From Brucella daejeonensis (GTDB lineage Bacteria; Pseudomonadota; Alphaproteobacteria; Rhizobiales; Rhizobiaceae), in assembly GCF_014199265.1 (NCBI RefSeq), contig NZ_JACIJG010000004.1, positions 124,001 to 188,000 on the forward strand: a stretch of 64,000 nucleotides of DNA. The letters are read 5' to 3'. The translations under genes were made by a program, and so were the position numbers. A model generated the notes under the pieces. The model ran no database searches. It was not told the origin of the DNA and was given only the letters and a program-made list of their open reading frames with translations. This document shows, in pieces, positions 8,293 to 16,937 of this stretch (within the stretch, counting starts at the first letter, position 1; the number at the start of each line of letters is the position of its first letter).

Positions 8293-8531
8293 CCGACCAA
8301 GCTGCCGATTTCGCGAAGTTTCTGATTGAAGAATATCGCGGGATGCCGCCAGCAAGTGCGGTCATCCAGATCAAACACCGATTTCCCAATATCACCTATG
8401 GGGAATTCATGCGTGGCTTTGCGATTGCCGAAGAACTGGCAGTCGCCGATGCTTCAACCACCACTACTGAACACGAGGAAACACCATGGCTGATGAACCT
8501 TATTATCACGAGGGCATGCAGTGCTACGTGA
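8289..8531 (+). CDS. Hypothetical phage protein
   Basis: 80 residues starting at the ATGA overlap with the preceding stop. The first 55 residues look like a compact helical domain (QAADFAKFLIEEYRGMPPASAVIQIKHRF is its start region). The last 15 codons overlap the following gene by 46 bases in another frame, so the C-terminus may be dispensable. The function is unknown. Confidence 0.55.
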   Translation: MTDQAADFAKFLIEEYRGMPPASAVIQIKHRFPNITYGEFMRGFAIAEELAVADASTTTTEHEETPWLMNLIITRACSAT

Positions 8532-8737
8532 ACTCTATCCATTACGATTTTCACACGAAGACCGGCACCGTCTTTATGGAAGAGGATGCCTGCACTGATA
8601 TGTCGGGATGCATTGCATTCTTTGAACGCATAGACCCGCAGGCGCTGCTTATCAGGACGGTCGCAGGAGAAGAAGACGACACGGTTTATCGGCGCGGTCC
8701 ACGCCGTTGGTCCGCATTTGCACCGGGCGTTCTGTAA
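8486..8737 (+). CDS. Hypothetical phage protein
   Basis: 83 residues. It has the recurrent AACACGAGGA ribosome-binding leader, which lies inside the end of the previous gene. The sequence looks like a small beta-barrel (YVNSIHYDFHTKTGTVFMEEDA, then VYRRGPRRWSAFAPG), and Cys and His are few. No family is recognised. The gene ends 2 bases before the next ATG. Confidence 0.6.
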   Translation: MADEPYYHEGMQCYVNSIHYDFHTKTGTVFMEEDACTDMSGCIAFFERIDPQALLIRTVAGEEDDTVYRRGPRRWSAFAPGVL

Positions 8738-8739
8738 CC

Positions 8740-9000
8740 ATGGCCGCACGAATTTTCAACATCACCCCCTCGCGTCGCGGCGAGGGGAACACGCTCGCTT
8801 GGTTTGATGCGGAGTTCCCGAATGGCGTCAAGATTTACCGGCTAAAACTGGTCGAAACGCGCAACGGGCATCGGGTTTATGGGCCGCGTGATCATATCGG
8901 CCAAACCATCTCTTTGCCGATCGATCTTGCCGATCAACTCGCCATCCTTGCAGTCTCACAGCGGAAAGCAGTTGCCACCAATGACAATCATCGACGTTAA
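8740..9000 (+). CDS. Hypothetical phage protein
   Basis: 86 residues. It resembles the small single-domain beta-rich proteins found before phage primases (NTLAWFDAEFPNGVKIYRLKLV, RVYGPRDHIG). Such proteins sometimes assist DNA replication, but this is only positional inference. Its last 20 bases overlap the primase start. The ATG at 8740 is chosen over 8707 because the latter lies inside the preceding gene without a ribosome-binding site. Confidence 0.6.
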   Translation: MAARIFNITPSRRGEGNTLAWFDAEFPNGVKIYRLKLVETRNGHRVYGPRDHIGQTISLPIDLADQLAILAVSQRKAVATNDNHRR

Positions 9001-9823
9001 ATCTGCTGCCGCAATTCTAGGCGGTGATACCTTTCGCGGAAATCGCGTTCTATGCCCGGGACCTGGGCACAGTAAGAGCGACCGCAGTCTGCAGGTCGTG
9101 TTCAAGGCAGACGGCAGTTTTACCGTCACATCCTATGCGGGCGACGATTTTCGAGACTGCCGTGATTACGTCAAAGCGCGGCTCGGATTGAGCGATGAAC
9201 AGCCCGTATCATTTGCAACGCCATTGCCGGTGATTGACGTCGACAAGCTGCGCAAGCAGCAGACCGCGGCGGATATCTGGTCGAGGTCCATACCTATCGC
9301 GGGCACATTGGCTGAAGCATATCTCCGGTCGCGCCGTCTATCATATGCAGGTGACGCTCTGCGCTTTTGGCCAGGTGGTCGCGCCATGGTCGGATTAATC
9401 ACCGATACTATAACGGGCGTCCCCATCGGTATTCATCGCACTTTTCTCGATCGCGATGGCAAGCGTACAGCCAAGAAGATGCTTGGAGCCGCCGCTGGTG
9501 GCGTTGTTCGCCTGTCAGGCGACGATGAGGTGAGTACCGGATTGTCAATCTGTGAAGGAATCGAGACGGGCCTGGGCGCACTGCGTTTCGGTTATGGGCC
9601 GGTATGGGCCTGCTTGTCGGAAGGCACGATGCGCCGATTTCCAGTGATTGACGGTGTCGAGGCGCTGACAATCTTTGCAGACAATGACCGGAACCGCGTT
9701 GGCCTGCGCGCCGCAGATGAATGTGCGCGCCGTTGGCATGAGGCAGGCCGTGAGGTGACGATTATCGCCTCTGAAACGGTGGGCGAAGATATTGCAGATA
9801 TAGCAGAGAGGACAGCGGCATGA
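8981..9823 (+). CDS. Phage DNA primase with TOPRIM domain
   Basis: 280 residues. The N-terminus (GNRVLCPGPGHSKSDRSLQV, about residues 17-36) looks like a reduced zinc-binding/CHC2-like template-binding region. The C-terminal half is a TOPRIM fold, with Glu in SICEGIETGLGA and the acidic pair in TIFADNDRN. It should synthesise RNA primers at the phage origin. It is coupled by ATGA overlap to a small protein and then to the replicative ATPase, a standard primase-helicase replication module. The ATG at 8981 overlaps the preceding gene's end. Confidence 0.85.
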   Translation: MTIIDVKSAAAILGGDTFRGNRVLCPGPGHSKSDRSLQVVFKADGSFTVTSYAGDDFRDCRDYVKARLGLSDEQPVSFATPLPVIDVDKLRKQQTAADIWSRSIPIAGTLAEAYLRSRRLSYAGDALRFWPGGRAMVGLITDTITGVPIGIHRTFLDRDGKRTAKKMLGAAAGGVVRLSGDDEVSTGLSICEGIETGLGALRFGYGPVWACLSEGTMRRFPVIDGVEALTIFADNDRNRVGLRAADECARRWHEAGREVTIIASETVGEDIADIAERTAA

Positions 9824-10167
9824 AATCTAACTGCGCAGTGACCAATATCAGGTCAGCCATTGCCGCGTACCTGCGGCACCGTTCCGGCATATCGCTAATT
9901 GAGATGTGTCGCGACATAGTCGGGTTTGCCGGGGACAAAACCTGGATCATTGCCGACGCTAATCTTGTTGTATGGCCGGGCATGTCGGATGAAGCCGTCG
10001 AGGCGATGATGGCCATGATAGTTGCAGAAGAAATTACGCCGACAGTCACCACACCCTTTGTCTACCTCTATGATGGCGGCATGCTGGATATGCCGGTAGC
10101 TAAGAGCCTCAAGCATTACAAAACAAAGCGCTGGATACCGCTGGTCTTTGCAGGAGGTGCTGCATAA
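9820..10167 (+). CDS. Hypothetical protein of the replication module
   Basis: 115 residues between primase and ATPase, sharing 4 bases with the first and 1 with the second, so all three are co-translated. Residues 55-75 (MSDEAVEAMMAMIVAEEITP) are helical. A hydrophobic beta-rich part follows. No family is recognised; a replication accessory role is inferred from context only. Confidence 0.6.
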   Translation: MKSNCAVTNIRSAIAAYLRHRSGISLIEMCRDIVGFAGDKTWIIADANLVVWPGMSDEAVEAMMAMIVAEEITPTVTTPFVYLYDGGMLDMPVAKSLKHYKTKRWIPLVFAGGAA

Positions 10168-11459
10168 TGGTGGCCATACCCGGAACGAAAAGCGTCGTCT
10201 ACGATCCCGATAAGCCTGCGCCGGAATTACAGGCGTCTAACGACAATGACCCAGCCAAGGGTAAGCAAGTCCTCAATCTGCGAGACTGGACATCGTCCAT
10301 TTACGCCAGTGAACCGCCTCCGGTGGAATACCTAGTCGATGGCGTGATCGAAAAGGGAATTCCTGGCCTGATCGCCGCTATGGGTGAAGTTGGTAAATCC
10401 TACCTCATGCTGGAGCTTGCGCGACGAGTGGCGTTCGGTTCATCTCGTTTTGCCTCTCCAATTTTCGGGGGGCAAGTTGTTCAGGAGGGTACGGCGGTCT
10501 TTCTCACGGGCGAGGATGACCGCAACGCACTTCATAGGCGTATGCATGCAATCGACCCGGAACAGGCCCGCTTGACCGCGCGCAATGAACGGTTAATTGC
10601 AGTTCCCCTTCCATCGGCGGCGCCATCGATCCAGCCCTATTGGGTCGAGAAGAAGGGAGAGCTTATCGAAACCGAAGCCTGGTCTCGTCTGAAAGACCAA
10701 CTGCTGTCGTTTTCCGATCTCCGTCTGGTTGTTCTGGATCCGTTGCAGTTGCTGGCACTTCTGCCATTGAATGAAGACCCAGCGGCGGGGCAGTTCGTTT
10801 GTGCGTCGATTGCGTCATTGGCGGCAGAGAGTGGCGCTAATGTTTTTTTCACGCATCACATGAACAAGGGCGCAAAATCGATCGCAAATCTGGCGGATGC
10901 CCGCGAAGCGGTGCGCGGCACAACCGCCATCGTTGACGGTGTGCGCGTTGCATATGGCCTGTGGTATGGCGACGAACAAAAAAGCAAGGCGATATGCAAA
11001 CAGATCGGCATCCCGTTCACGTTCAACCGTATAGCGTACGGCGGCGTTCTGAAGGCAAACGGTGCGGCCAAGCGCATTCTGACCACGTATTCGCGAAATC
11101 CTTCGGGGCTTCTGGTCGATGCTAACGCACGACTTGGTGGAGATTTCATCGACCAAGACGATCTTCGTACAGCATTGGTTATAGCCATTGAAGCCGCCGC
11201 AGCTGATGGACAGCCCTTTGCAAAAACAGGACAAGCCGGATTGTTTGAAAACAAGGAGCGCTTGCCGGAAGATTTGCGTGGACTGTCCAAGCATAAAATG
11301 GGCGAACTCGCCGACAGCGCGCTAGACCGTGGCGAGATTGTCAGGGCTACAGCCAAGGGTGAAAAAACACCCAAGTGGCTTGATGTTCCGGGCGGACAAT
11401 TCGCAATTGGCATCGGCGAATTCGGGGTCGGGGCGATACGAAAACCCGTTCCCGGATGA
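10167..11459 (+). CDS. RepA-like replicative ATPase/helicase (AAA_25, RecA fold)
   Basis: 430 residues. Walker A is GEVGKS at 73-78 and Walker B is LVVLDPL at about 187-193, with a TGEDD segment at about 113-117 and a sensor-like FFTHHMN. This pattern is that of the hexameric RepA/RSF1010-type and phage AAA_25 helicases. The C-terminal 100 residues form a separate helical/winged region. It should unwind DNA at the phage origin alongside the primase. The gene is followed at once by the GTTCCC-rich segment, which is a plausible origin. Confidence 0.85.
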   Translation: MVAIPGTKSVVYDPDKPAPELQASNDNDPAKGKQVLNLRDWTSSIYASEPPPVEYLVDGVIEKGIPGLIAAMGEVGKSYLMLELARRVAFGSSRFASPIFGGQVVQEGTAVFLTGEDDRNALHRRMHAIDPEQARLTARNERLIAVPLPSAAPSIQPYWVEKKGELIETEAWSRLKDQLLSFSDLRLVVLDPLQLLALLPLNEDPAAGQFVCASIASLAAESGANVFFTHHMNKGAKSIANLADAREAVRGTTAIVDGVRVAYGLWYGDEQKSKAICKQIGIPFTFNRIAYGGVLKANGAAKRILTTYSRNPSGLLVDANARLGGDFIDQDDLRTALVIAIEAAAADGQPFAKTGQAGLFENKERLPEDLRGLSKHKMGELADSALDRGEIVRATAKGEKTPKWLDVPGGQFAIGIGEFGVGAIRKPVPG

Positions 11460-11640
11460 CGCCGGGAACGCATCGTTCCCACGGGAATGGGAATGTCTTT
11501 TTTAATGATTTCAATCACTTAGCGTTCCCATTCCCGGCGTTCCCGGAACCCGGCGGGAACGGATAAGCTATTGATTTTAAAGGCGTTCCCGCGTTCCCGG
11601 AATTTACCCCTACTACGTAGGGGAAGGCGTCTGGGAACGC
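11447..11640. repeat. GTTCCC repeat cluster, possible phage replication origin
   Basis: Nine GTTCCC/GGGAAC copies in about 190 bases: forward at 11448, 11475, 11524, 11539, 11585 and 11593; inverted at 11464, 11555 and 11633. Most are preceded by C or GC. A perfect 7-bp hairpin (11607-11613 with 11617-11623) and an AT-rich patch (11498-11520) lie within. It follows the primase and helicase genes. Iteron-like arrays beside a replication module suggest an origin; no experimental or database support is available here. Confidence 0.55.
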
Positions 11641-11760
11641 CATCCCCCAGTTATGCGAATAACAGCCTTGCCGTCTGTGGCTCATTAACACCGCATTTAT
11701 TAAACCACCACACCATCATTCTTGGCCTCACCAGCCGACACCACAACACGAGGAGCAAAC

Positions 11761-12300
11761 ATGTCTCATTTGCAAAAGAATATTCACGCTGCCCTTTTTG
11801 GCGTTCCAGAGTTAGAGCGCCTGGAACTGCATACGATCGCCGAAAAATGGGCAGCAGACAAAAACCGCCCGACCATCCCGTTTCAGCGATTGGCCGAACT
11901 TGCCTTTGTAGAAGGATGGTCGCTATCAGAGCTTCCAGCTAATCCCGTCTACACTCAAGTCTGGCAATCGAAAGCCTGGGTATCTGCGGCGTTGCTTGGC
12001 GCGATCTATCAAATTTCTGCGGCTTACCGCCGTCAGTCCAACGACACGCACCAGCGGTCTGTTTTGGAGGAACTACAGGCCAAGGTCGCACGGCTTACTG
12101 CATCATGTCGGGCAGCTTGGCGAGCGTCAGATTTAAAGGTGCCATTTCGCGAACCTCGCCGTGTAGGCACCAGCGCCTATTCACCCGAGCCGATGGATGC
12201 AACTGAGCAGCATAATGACGGTGCCTTGCGCGGAAAGCGCATCACCCGTGCGGAATTGCACAAGCAGCGCCCCGATCTTCGCGACGGAGAAGCTGCATGA
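11761..12300 (+). CDS. Hypothetical phage protein
   Basis: 179 residues, soluble, mostly helical, with a basic C-terminus (RGKRITRAELHKQRPDLRDGEAA). No family is recognised. The start has the ACACGAGGAG leader preceded by CCACCACACC, the same arrangement as at 7274. It overlaps the next gene by 4 bases. It may be a regulatory or DNA-processing protein by position; that is a guess. Confidence 0.6.
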   Translation: MSHLQKNIHAALFGVPELERLELHTIAEKWAADKNRPTIPFQRLAELAFVEGWSLSELPANPVYTQVWQSKAWVSAALLGAIYQISAAYRRQSNDTHQRSVLEELQAKVARLTASCRAAWRASDLKVPFREPRRVGTSAYSPEPMDATEQHNDGALRGKRITRAELHKQRPDLRDGEAA

Positions 12301-13604
12301 GCGCGGTTCTACGGCAGCCGACAAGCGACATGATGATCGAAGTAGATCCTCACCAGTACGTCAATTGGCTGAGCGCGATGCAGAACGGCCTTATCGTGAA
12401 GAATGCTCTATCCTCTAAGCGACAATACCTGCGCCGCGAAATGGGAATTGAGAACGCTGCTACGGATGCGCACGACACTCATCTCGCTCTAAAGGAAAGC
12501 CGAGAGGGCGCAATCTTTGGGCGCCCCACGGCACCGGTCAATATTTTTGCGGCTCCAGCCGGACCGGTTCAGAATCCTTACCGGACACGCACCCGCTGGC
12601 TGCGAGACCAGTCCGGCGCACTGGTCCGTGACGAACACGGCCTTCCAATGCCTGAGCCGCGCAAGGTGACGCGCCGGTCGTCAGTAACTGACCCGCGTAC
12701 TGCGGCTTGGCGGAGTATTTCAGGCCAGAAAGTGCGCATCGCCAAAACTTGGACGGAGGGGAAAATGAAGGAAGAACATTCACCGCAAGAACGTGAACTC
12801 GGCCGGGCGATTGCTTGGTATCGGCGTGTTGTAGCCGAAGAAGACCTGACCGCGGCACTGGAAAAAGCAAACAGTCGGCGCGCCGAACTTGCAGAATCTG
12901 CGGCCAATGACAATGAGCCTCAACAGGGTTGGGAACTGTTGCGGCAACTCCGCCGTGATCATCGCCATGACGATATCGAGGTTGTCGAACTGTATCGCGG
13001 ATTGTGCGGCCTGATTGCCAGCAATCCGCTGCAGGGCGCCGACTATGGATATGATGCATCTGCGGAGAAGGAATATCGAACCTTAAAGCTAAACGGTGTG
13101 GAGGAAGTAGACGAAGCTGCTTCCAAAGGATGGCAAGATAACGCGGTGCCTGGCGGTGAGATTGAATACAAGGAAGTCCGGAAGCGCGGCTCCGATGACC
13201 CAAACTGGACTATTCCAGCAAAGCAAAAGGTAGTCGGGAAAGACCCTACAAATATCAAGGCACGCCCATTCGCCGTGAAATTCAATGAGAATGTCATGAT
13301 CGCGAAAATCGATATGCGACCCGTTCTGGAGGAATTGCGTGCGTCTCTAGGCATTGGCCTGGACGCGTTCGAGGACGCGGTACTTGCGGGCAAGACATTG
13401 ACAGAGATCGGCGAGGCCCGAGGCTATAAGCATCGTCAAGCATCATCGGTCGGCAAGGAACTTGTTTATGCGTCCATCGGTGCTCTCCGTGTGGCGTGGC
13501 AAAAGATCAAAACGCGCCAGCGGAAAGAGGCGAAGCAGGCCATGCGGAATGTGCAGCGTGCCCGCGAGCGTTTGGAAGCGCAGCAATACAAGCGCGCCGC
13601 ATAG
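12297..13604 (+). CDS. Hypothetical phage protein with C-terminal HTH-like region
   Basis: 435 residues. The N-terminal two thirds are charged and helical and not recognised. The last 90 residues contain LDAFEDAVLAGKTLTEIGEARGYKHRQASSVGKELV, which fits a sigma-region-4-like helix-turn-helix, followed by a basic coiled tail. It is the last gene before a terminator and just before the late (packaging) genes, the usual place for a late-gene activator or antiterminator. That function is inferred from position and the HTH only. Confidence 0.6.
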   Translation: MSAVLRQPTSDMMIEVDPHQYVNWLSAMQNGLIVKNALSSKRQYLRREMGIENAATDAHDTHLALKESREGAIFGRPTAPVNIFAAPAGPVQNPYRTRTRWLRDQSGALVRDEHGLPMPEPRKVTRRSSVTDPRTAAWRSISGQKVRIAKTWTEGKMKEEHSPQERELGRAIAWYRRVVAEEDLTAALEKANSRRAELAESAANDNEPQQGWELLRQLRRDHRHDDIEVVELYRGLCGLIASNPLQGADYGYDASAEKEYRTLKLNGVEEVDEAASKGWQDNAVPGGEIEYKEVRKRGSDDPNWTIPAKQKVVGKDPTNIKARPFAVKFNENVMIAKIDMRPVLEELRASLGIGLDAFEDAVLAGKTLTEIGEARGYKHRQASSVGKELVYASIGALRVAWQKIKTRQRKEAKQAMRNVQRARERLEAQQYKRAA

Positions 13605-13661
13605 TGAGGTGTACGTCAAACCCGCTCCCAAGGGTATAAGAGAGAGAGAAGAAAACAATTC

Positions 13662-13690
13662 AAAAGCCCGGTCGCAAGCCGGGCTTTTTC
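13662..13690 (+). terminator. Terminator at the end of the early operon
   Basis: A 10-bp perfect stem (13662-13671 with 13679-13688) with 7-base loop, followed by T5. It separates the early block from the late genes. Confidence 0.85.
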
Positions 13691-14005
13691 TATTTCAGAT
13701 CAGCGTGGGTTTGCTCCTTTCCCCACGCTGTAGCTGTGAAGACGGTTTCTCCTCCCGTTGTAGCAGCCCTCACCGGGTTGAGCGCTGTCCCCGGCGCTCC
13801 CCGGTGTTTTGGTTTCTTCTTACGTGGTCGCGCCACGGACCGCACGCCAGTTGGATAGCGTGGCAAAACAAGCCCACACAGTTTCAGCACCCTTGAGATC
13901 GTCGGTGCAAGTCCGACCCCTGCAACCAATCTTCAAGGGCATGGGCCCGTATACAGCCGAACGGATTGATGAACCGCGTCGGCTGCCCAATTCATGAGGT
14001 GATAC
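13691..14005. other. Non-coding gap with a degenerate tRNA-like segment
   Basis: About 315 bases without a convincing gene. Bases 13840-13928 hold tRNA-like pieces: a D-arm-like ACGC/GCGT stem around CAGTTGGATA, a T-arm (GTCGG, TGCAAGT, CCGAC) and ACCA at 13925-13928. The 3' acceptor strand has no matching 5' strand and no anticodon stem pairs, so this is at best a remnant. The late promoter may also lie here. Confidence 0.4.
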
Positions 14006-14272
14006 ATGACTGACCCACGTTTGGATGATCTGCAGCGCAGGCTCGAGTCCGCGTTCAAGCGAAACAAACTGACGATGCCGCGGATAGCCACGGCGGATGA
14101 GCAGGAAGCTGACAGGCAATTCAGGCTTAAGGGCTTGTGTCGACTTCAGCGCGAGATTTCCTTCGCACGTCTCGGCCCGCGCAAAGGTGGTATCAATGAC
14201 CTTTCGCAATGGGCAGAGTTCGGTGGCCATCTTCCCCGGCCAGCGCCGCCCACGTTTGGCTCGGCACAATGA
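14006..14272 (+). CDS. Hypothetical phage protein
   Basis: 88 residues, basic and helical (LDDLQRRLESAFKRNKL), no recognised domain. The ribosome-binding site is GAGGTG. It overlaps the HNH gene by 4 bases (ATGA). It heads the packaging operon, so a minor packaging role is possible. Confidence 0.55.
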   Translation: MTDPRLDDLQRRLESAFKRNKLTMPRIATADEQEADRQFRLKGLCRLQREISFARLGPRKGGINDLSQWAEFGGHLPRPAPPTFGSAQ

Positions 14273-14574
14273 CCGACCCACGCAGCGCTGAGGCGAAGAA
14301 ATACCGCGCGCTTTATAAGTCAGCCAAGTGGAGACGCATCCGCGAAGCCCAGCTTCGAATGCAGCCTCTCTGCGAATACTGCCTGCAATCGGAGATCGTA
14401 GAACCCGCCACGGTCGTGCATCACGGCGACGGTGGTCACAAGGGAGATATGAACCGTTTCTGGACCGGGCCGTTCGTATCACTTTGCAAGCCCTGCCATG
14501 ACCGTGATGGTCAGCGTGAAGACCTCGGCCAGACCGTCATCAGGTTCGACGCGCAGGGCTGGCCCATCGGCTGA
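14269..14574 (+). CDS. HNH endonuclease
   Basis: 101 residues. The HNH beta-beta-alpha-metal fold is visible: first CxxC (LCEYCLQ), the HH pair (VVHHGDGG), an Asn in DMNRFW and second CxxC (LCKPCHD). HNH proteins next to terminase genes assist cos cleavage and genome packaging in HK97-type phages. The position directly before the small terminase gene supports this. Confidence 0.9.
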   Translation: MTDPRSAEAKKYRALYKSAKWRRIREAQLRMQPLCEYCLQSEIVEPATVVHHGDGGHKGDMNRFWTGPFVSLCKPCHDRDGQREDLGQTVIRFDAQGWPIG

Positions 14575-14692
14575 TGTGACCGAAAAACACACCCCCGGGG
14601 GCTATCTCGGTCTCTCCGGCCATCGGCCATCGGGAACCGGCGATGGGCGAACGCGCACGCGAAACCAATTCAGATGTTGAGATGAGGATTTC

Positions 14693-15070
14693 ATGGCTAG
14701 ACCCAGAAATCCCCTCGCCAAGGCGGAGGCGGAGGGGAGAAACGTTACGCACCCGACCCGCTTCAAGGGACGGAAAGAACCGAAAGCGGCGACCGATATC
14801 GGTAGGGCGCCGAAATGGATGAATGCCGAGCAGGCCAAAGTCTGGAACTTGTTTGCGAAGGAACTGCCTTGGTTGAATGGCTCGCATAGATCGCTCTTGG
14901 AAATCGCCACTACGATCCGAACGCGCGTCATAGCGGGCGAGGAAGTCGGCGTACAGGCGTTGAACCTCCTGCGACAGTGTCTCGGTCAAATGGGCGCTAC
15001 GCCATCCGATGCAACAAAGGTCTCAATGCCGGATAGCGGCGAGGAAAAGGACGATTTGGTAGATGACTAA
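14693..15070 (+). CDS. Terminase small subunit, P27 family
   Basis: 125 residues. The basic N-terminus (KAEAEGRNVTHPTRFKGRKEP) and the helix PKWMNAEQAKVWNLFAKELPWL are typical of the P27-type small terminase. It recognises phage DNA ends and hands them to the large subunit. The stop overlaps the large-subunit start by 8 bases. Confidence 0.88.
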   Translation: MARPRNPLAKAEAEGRNVTHPTRFKGRKEPKAATDIGRAPKWMNAEQAKVWNLFAKELPWLNGSHRSLLEIATTIRTRVIAGEEVGVQALNLLRQCLGQMGATPSDATKVSMPDSGEEKDDLVDD

Positions 15071-16937
15071 GACGCCGGCGCTTGACCGCGTGAATACTTA
15101 CGCGCGCGCCGTGCTCGATGGTGTTGAAGTTGCGGGACCGCATGTCCGGAACGCCTGCCAACGCCATTTCGACGATCTGGCGCAAGCGCATGAACGCGGT
15201 TATTTTTGGGATGACGCTAAAGCCAATCGTGCGATGCGGTTCTTCGAAGAGCGACTGAAGCTGAACGACGGTCAGTTCGACGGTAAGCCGTTCAAGCTGC
15301 ATGCCTCACAGGCTTTCAAGCTGGGCTCGATCTTCGGCTGGGTGGATTCAGACGGCAATCGTCGTTTTCGCCGTGTCTATATCGAGGAAGGCAAAGGTAA
15401 CGGCAAGTCACCCTTTGCAGGTGGCCTCGGCCTCTATGGGCTGATGTCAGACGGCGAGGCGGGCGCGCAAATTTATGCAGCCGGCGCGAAAAAGGAGCAG
15501 GCCCAGATCCTTTTTCAGGATGCCGTTAAAATGGCAAGGGCAGCTCCAAAACTGTCAAAACGCATAACCTTCAGCGGCGGCATTGGACGCGAGTTCAACA
15601 TCGCCTTTCTTGAGAAAAAGGCATTCTTTCGTCCGATTTCCAAGGATGCAGGTAAAACCGGCAGTGGCCCCCGACCGCACTACGCTTTGTGCGATGAGGT
15701 GCACGAACATCCTGACCGCTCAGTCATGGAAATGCTGGAGCGCGGGTTCAAATTTCGACAGCAGCCGCTGCTTTTCATGATCACGAATTCGGGCAGTGAC
15801 CGAAACAGCGTTTGCTGGGAGGAACATGAGCACGCGGTTCGGGTAGCGGCTGGCACGAAAACGCCTGATGACGACTTCAGTTATGTCGGTGAGGTGATCG
15901 ACGACACGACATTCGCCTATGTCTGCGCTCTGGACAAGGGTGACGACCCGCTCGAAGATCAGTCTTGCTGGAAGAAGGCTAATCCGCTTCTTGGTGTGAT
16001 TTTGACCGAGAAGTATCTGGCCGGTGTAGTTGATCAGGCCAAACAGATACCGGGCAAACTGAACGGCATTCTTCGGCTGCATTTTTGCGTCTGGACCTCT
16101 GCCGACAAGGCTTGGATGCCACGCGAGACTGTCGAAGCCGTTATGGATGACTTCGACCCGATTGAAGAGCATCGCGGTAAGCAGTTGTTCCTTTCCGTCG
16201 ACTTGTCCGCCGCGCGCGATATGACGGCCCTTGCCTGCGCTGTGAAAACTGGCACTAAGACCATGGAGCGTGAAGACGGATCGACGATCGAGCTGCCGAC
16301 GTTCGACGCATGGATTGAAGCATGGACACCAGCGGAAACGCTGAAGGCCCGCGCTCTGGCTGATAAAGCACCATACGATGTGTGGGTAGAGCAGGGATTT
16401 CTGAATGCCTCGCCGGGTAAGCGAATTCGGTTCGACTTCGTCGCGCAGCGAGTCGCTCAGTTATCGCAAGAGTTCGACGTCGAAGGCATCGCCTATGACC
16501 GCTACGCCTACGACAAGTTCCGCGAGGAACTGGACGCAATCGGCGTTGAAGTCGAGCACATCCCGCATCCACAGGGCGGCAAAGTTCGTGCGAAAGCCAG
16601 CGAAAAGAAGATCGAAGCGGCGAAAGCAGCCGGTTTACCCGAGCCTAGAGGCATGTGGATGCCAGGATCTGTCACGGAGCTTGAGAACGCCATTATCGAT
16701 GGTCGCGTCAGGCTTCGGCGTAATCCAGTGCTCATGACTGCCCTGATGGGCGCCACCTTCGATCGCGATCCGCTCGACAATCGATGGTTCGTGAAAACCA
16801 AAGCATCGGTGCGCATCGATGCTGCCGTGGCTCTGGCCATGGTTACGGGTTTTGCAGCCGATACACCTGTCGAGGTCAAGTCCTCGCTATCACCATGGGA
16901 CGACCCAGAATTTACTCTAACGAAAGCAGCCTCATGA
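15063..16937 (+). CDS. Terminase large subunit
   Basis: 624 residues, full length for the HK97/Terminase_1 family. Walker A is GKGNGKS at 110-116 and the Walker B acidic pair is D211-E212 (ALCDEVHEHPD). The RNase-H-like nuclease domain starts at about 370 with FLSVDLSAARDM. It pumps DNA into the prohead and cuts it. It is coupled to the small subunit upstream and to the portal gene downstream (ATGA overlap). Confidence 0.95.
   Translation: MTKTPALDRVNTYARAVLDGVEVAGPHVRNACQRHFDDLAQAHERGYFWDDAKANRAMRFFEERLKLNDGQFDGKPFKLHASQAFKLGSIFGWVDSDGNRRFRRVYIEEGKGNGKSPFAGGLGLYGLMSDGEAGAQIYAAGAKKEQAQILFQDAVKMARAAPKLSKRITFSGGIGREFNIAFLEKKAFFRPISKDAGKTGSGPRPHYALCDEVHEHPDRSVMEMLERGFKFRQQPLLFMITNSGSDRNSVCWEEHEHAVRVAAGTKTPDDDFSYVGEVIDDTTFAYVCALDKGDDPLEDQSCWKKANPLLGVILTEKYLAGVVDQAKQIPGKLNGILRLHFCVWTSADKAWMPRETVEAVMDDFDPIEEHRGKQLFLSVDLSAARDMTALACAVKTGTKTMEREDGSTIELPTFDAWIEAWTPAETLKARALADKAPYDVWVEQGFLNASPGKRIRFDFVAQRVAQLSQEFDVEGIAYDRYAYDKFREELDAIGVEVEHIPHPQGGKVRAKASEKKIEAAKAAGLPEPRGMWMPGSVTELENAIIDGRVRLRRNPVLMTALMGATFDRDPLDNRWFVKTKASVRIDAAVALAMVTGFAADTPVEVKSSLSPWDDPEFTLTKAAS

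Noticed and set aside
13690-13929. Minus-strand frame with protein-like ending GVGLAPTISRVLKLCG
   Set aside because: It runs across a terminator and the tRNA-like segment. Such frames often arise as reverse translations of tRNA-like DNA, and no ribosome-binding site is present.
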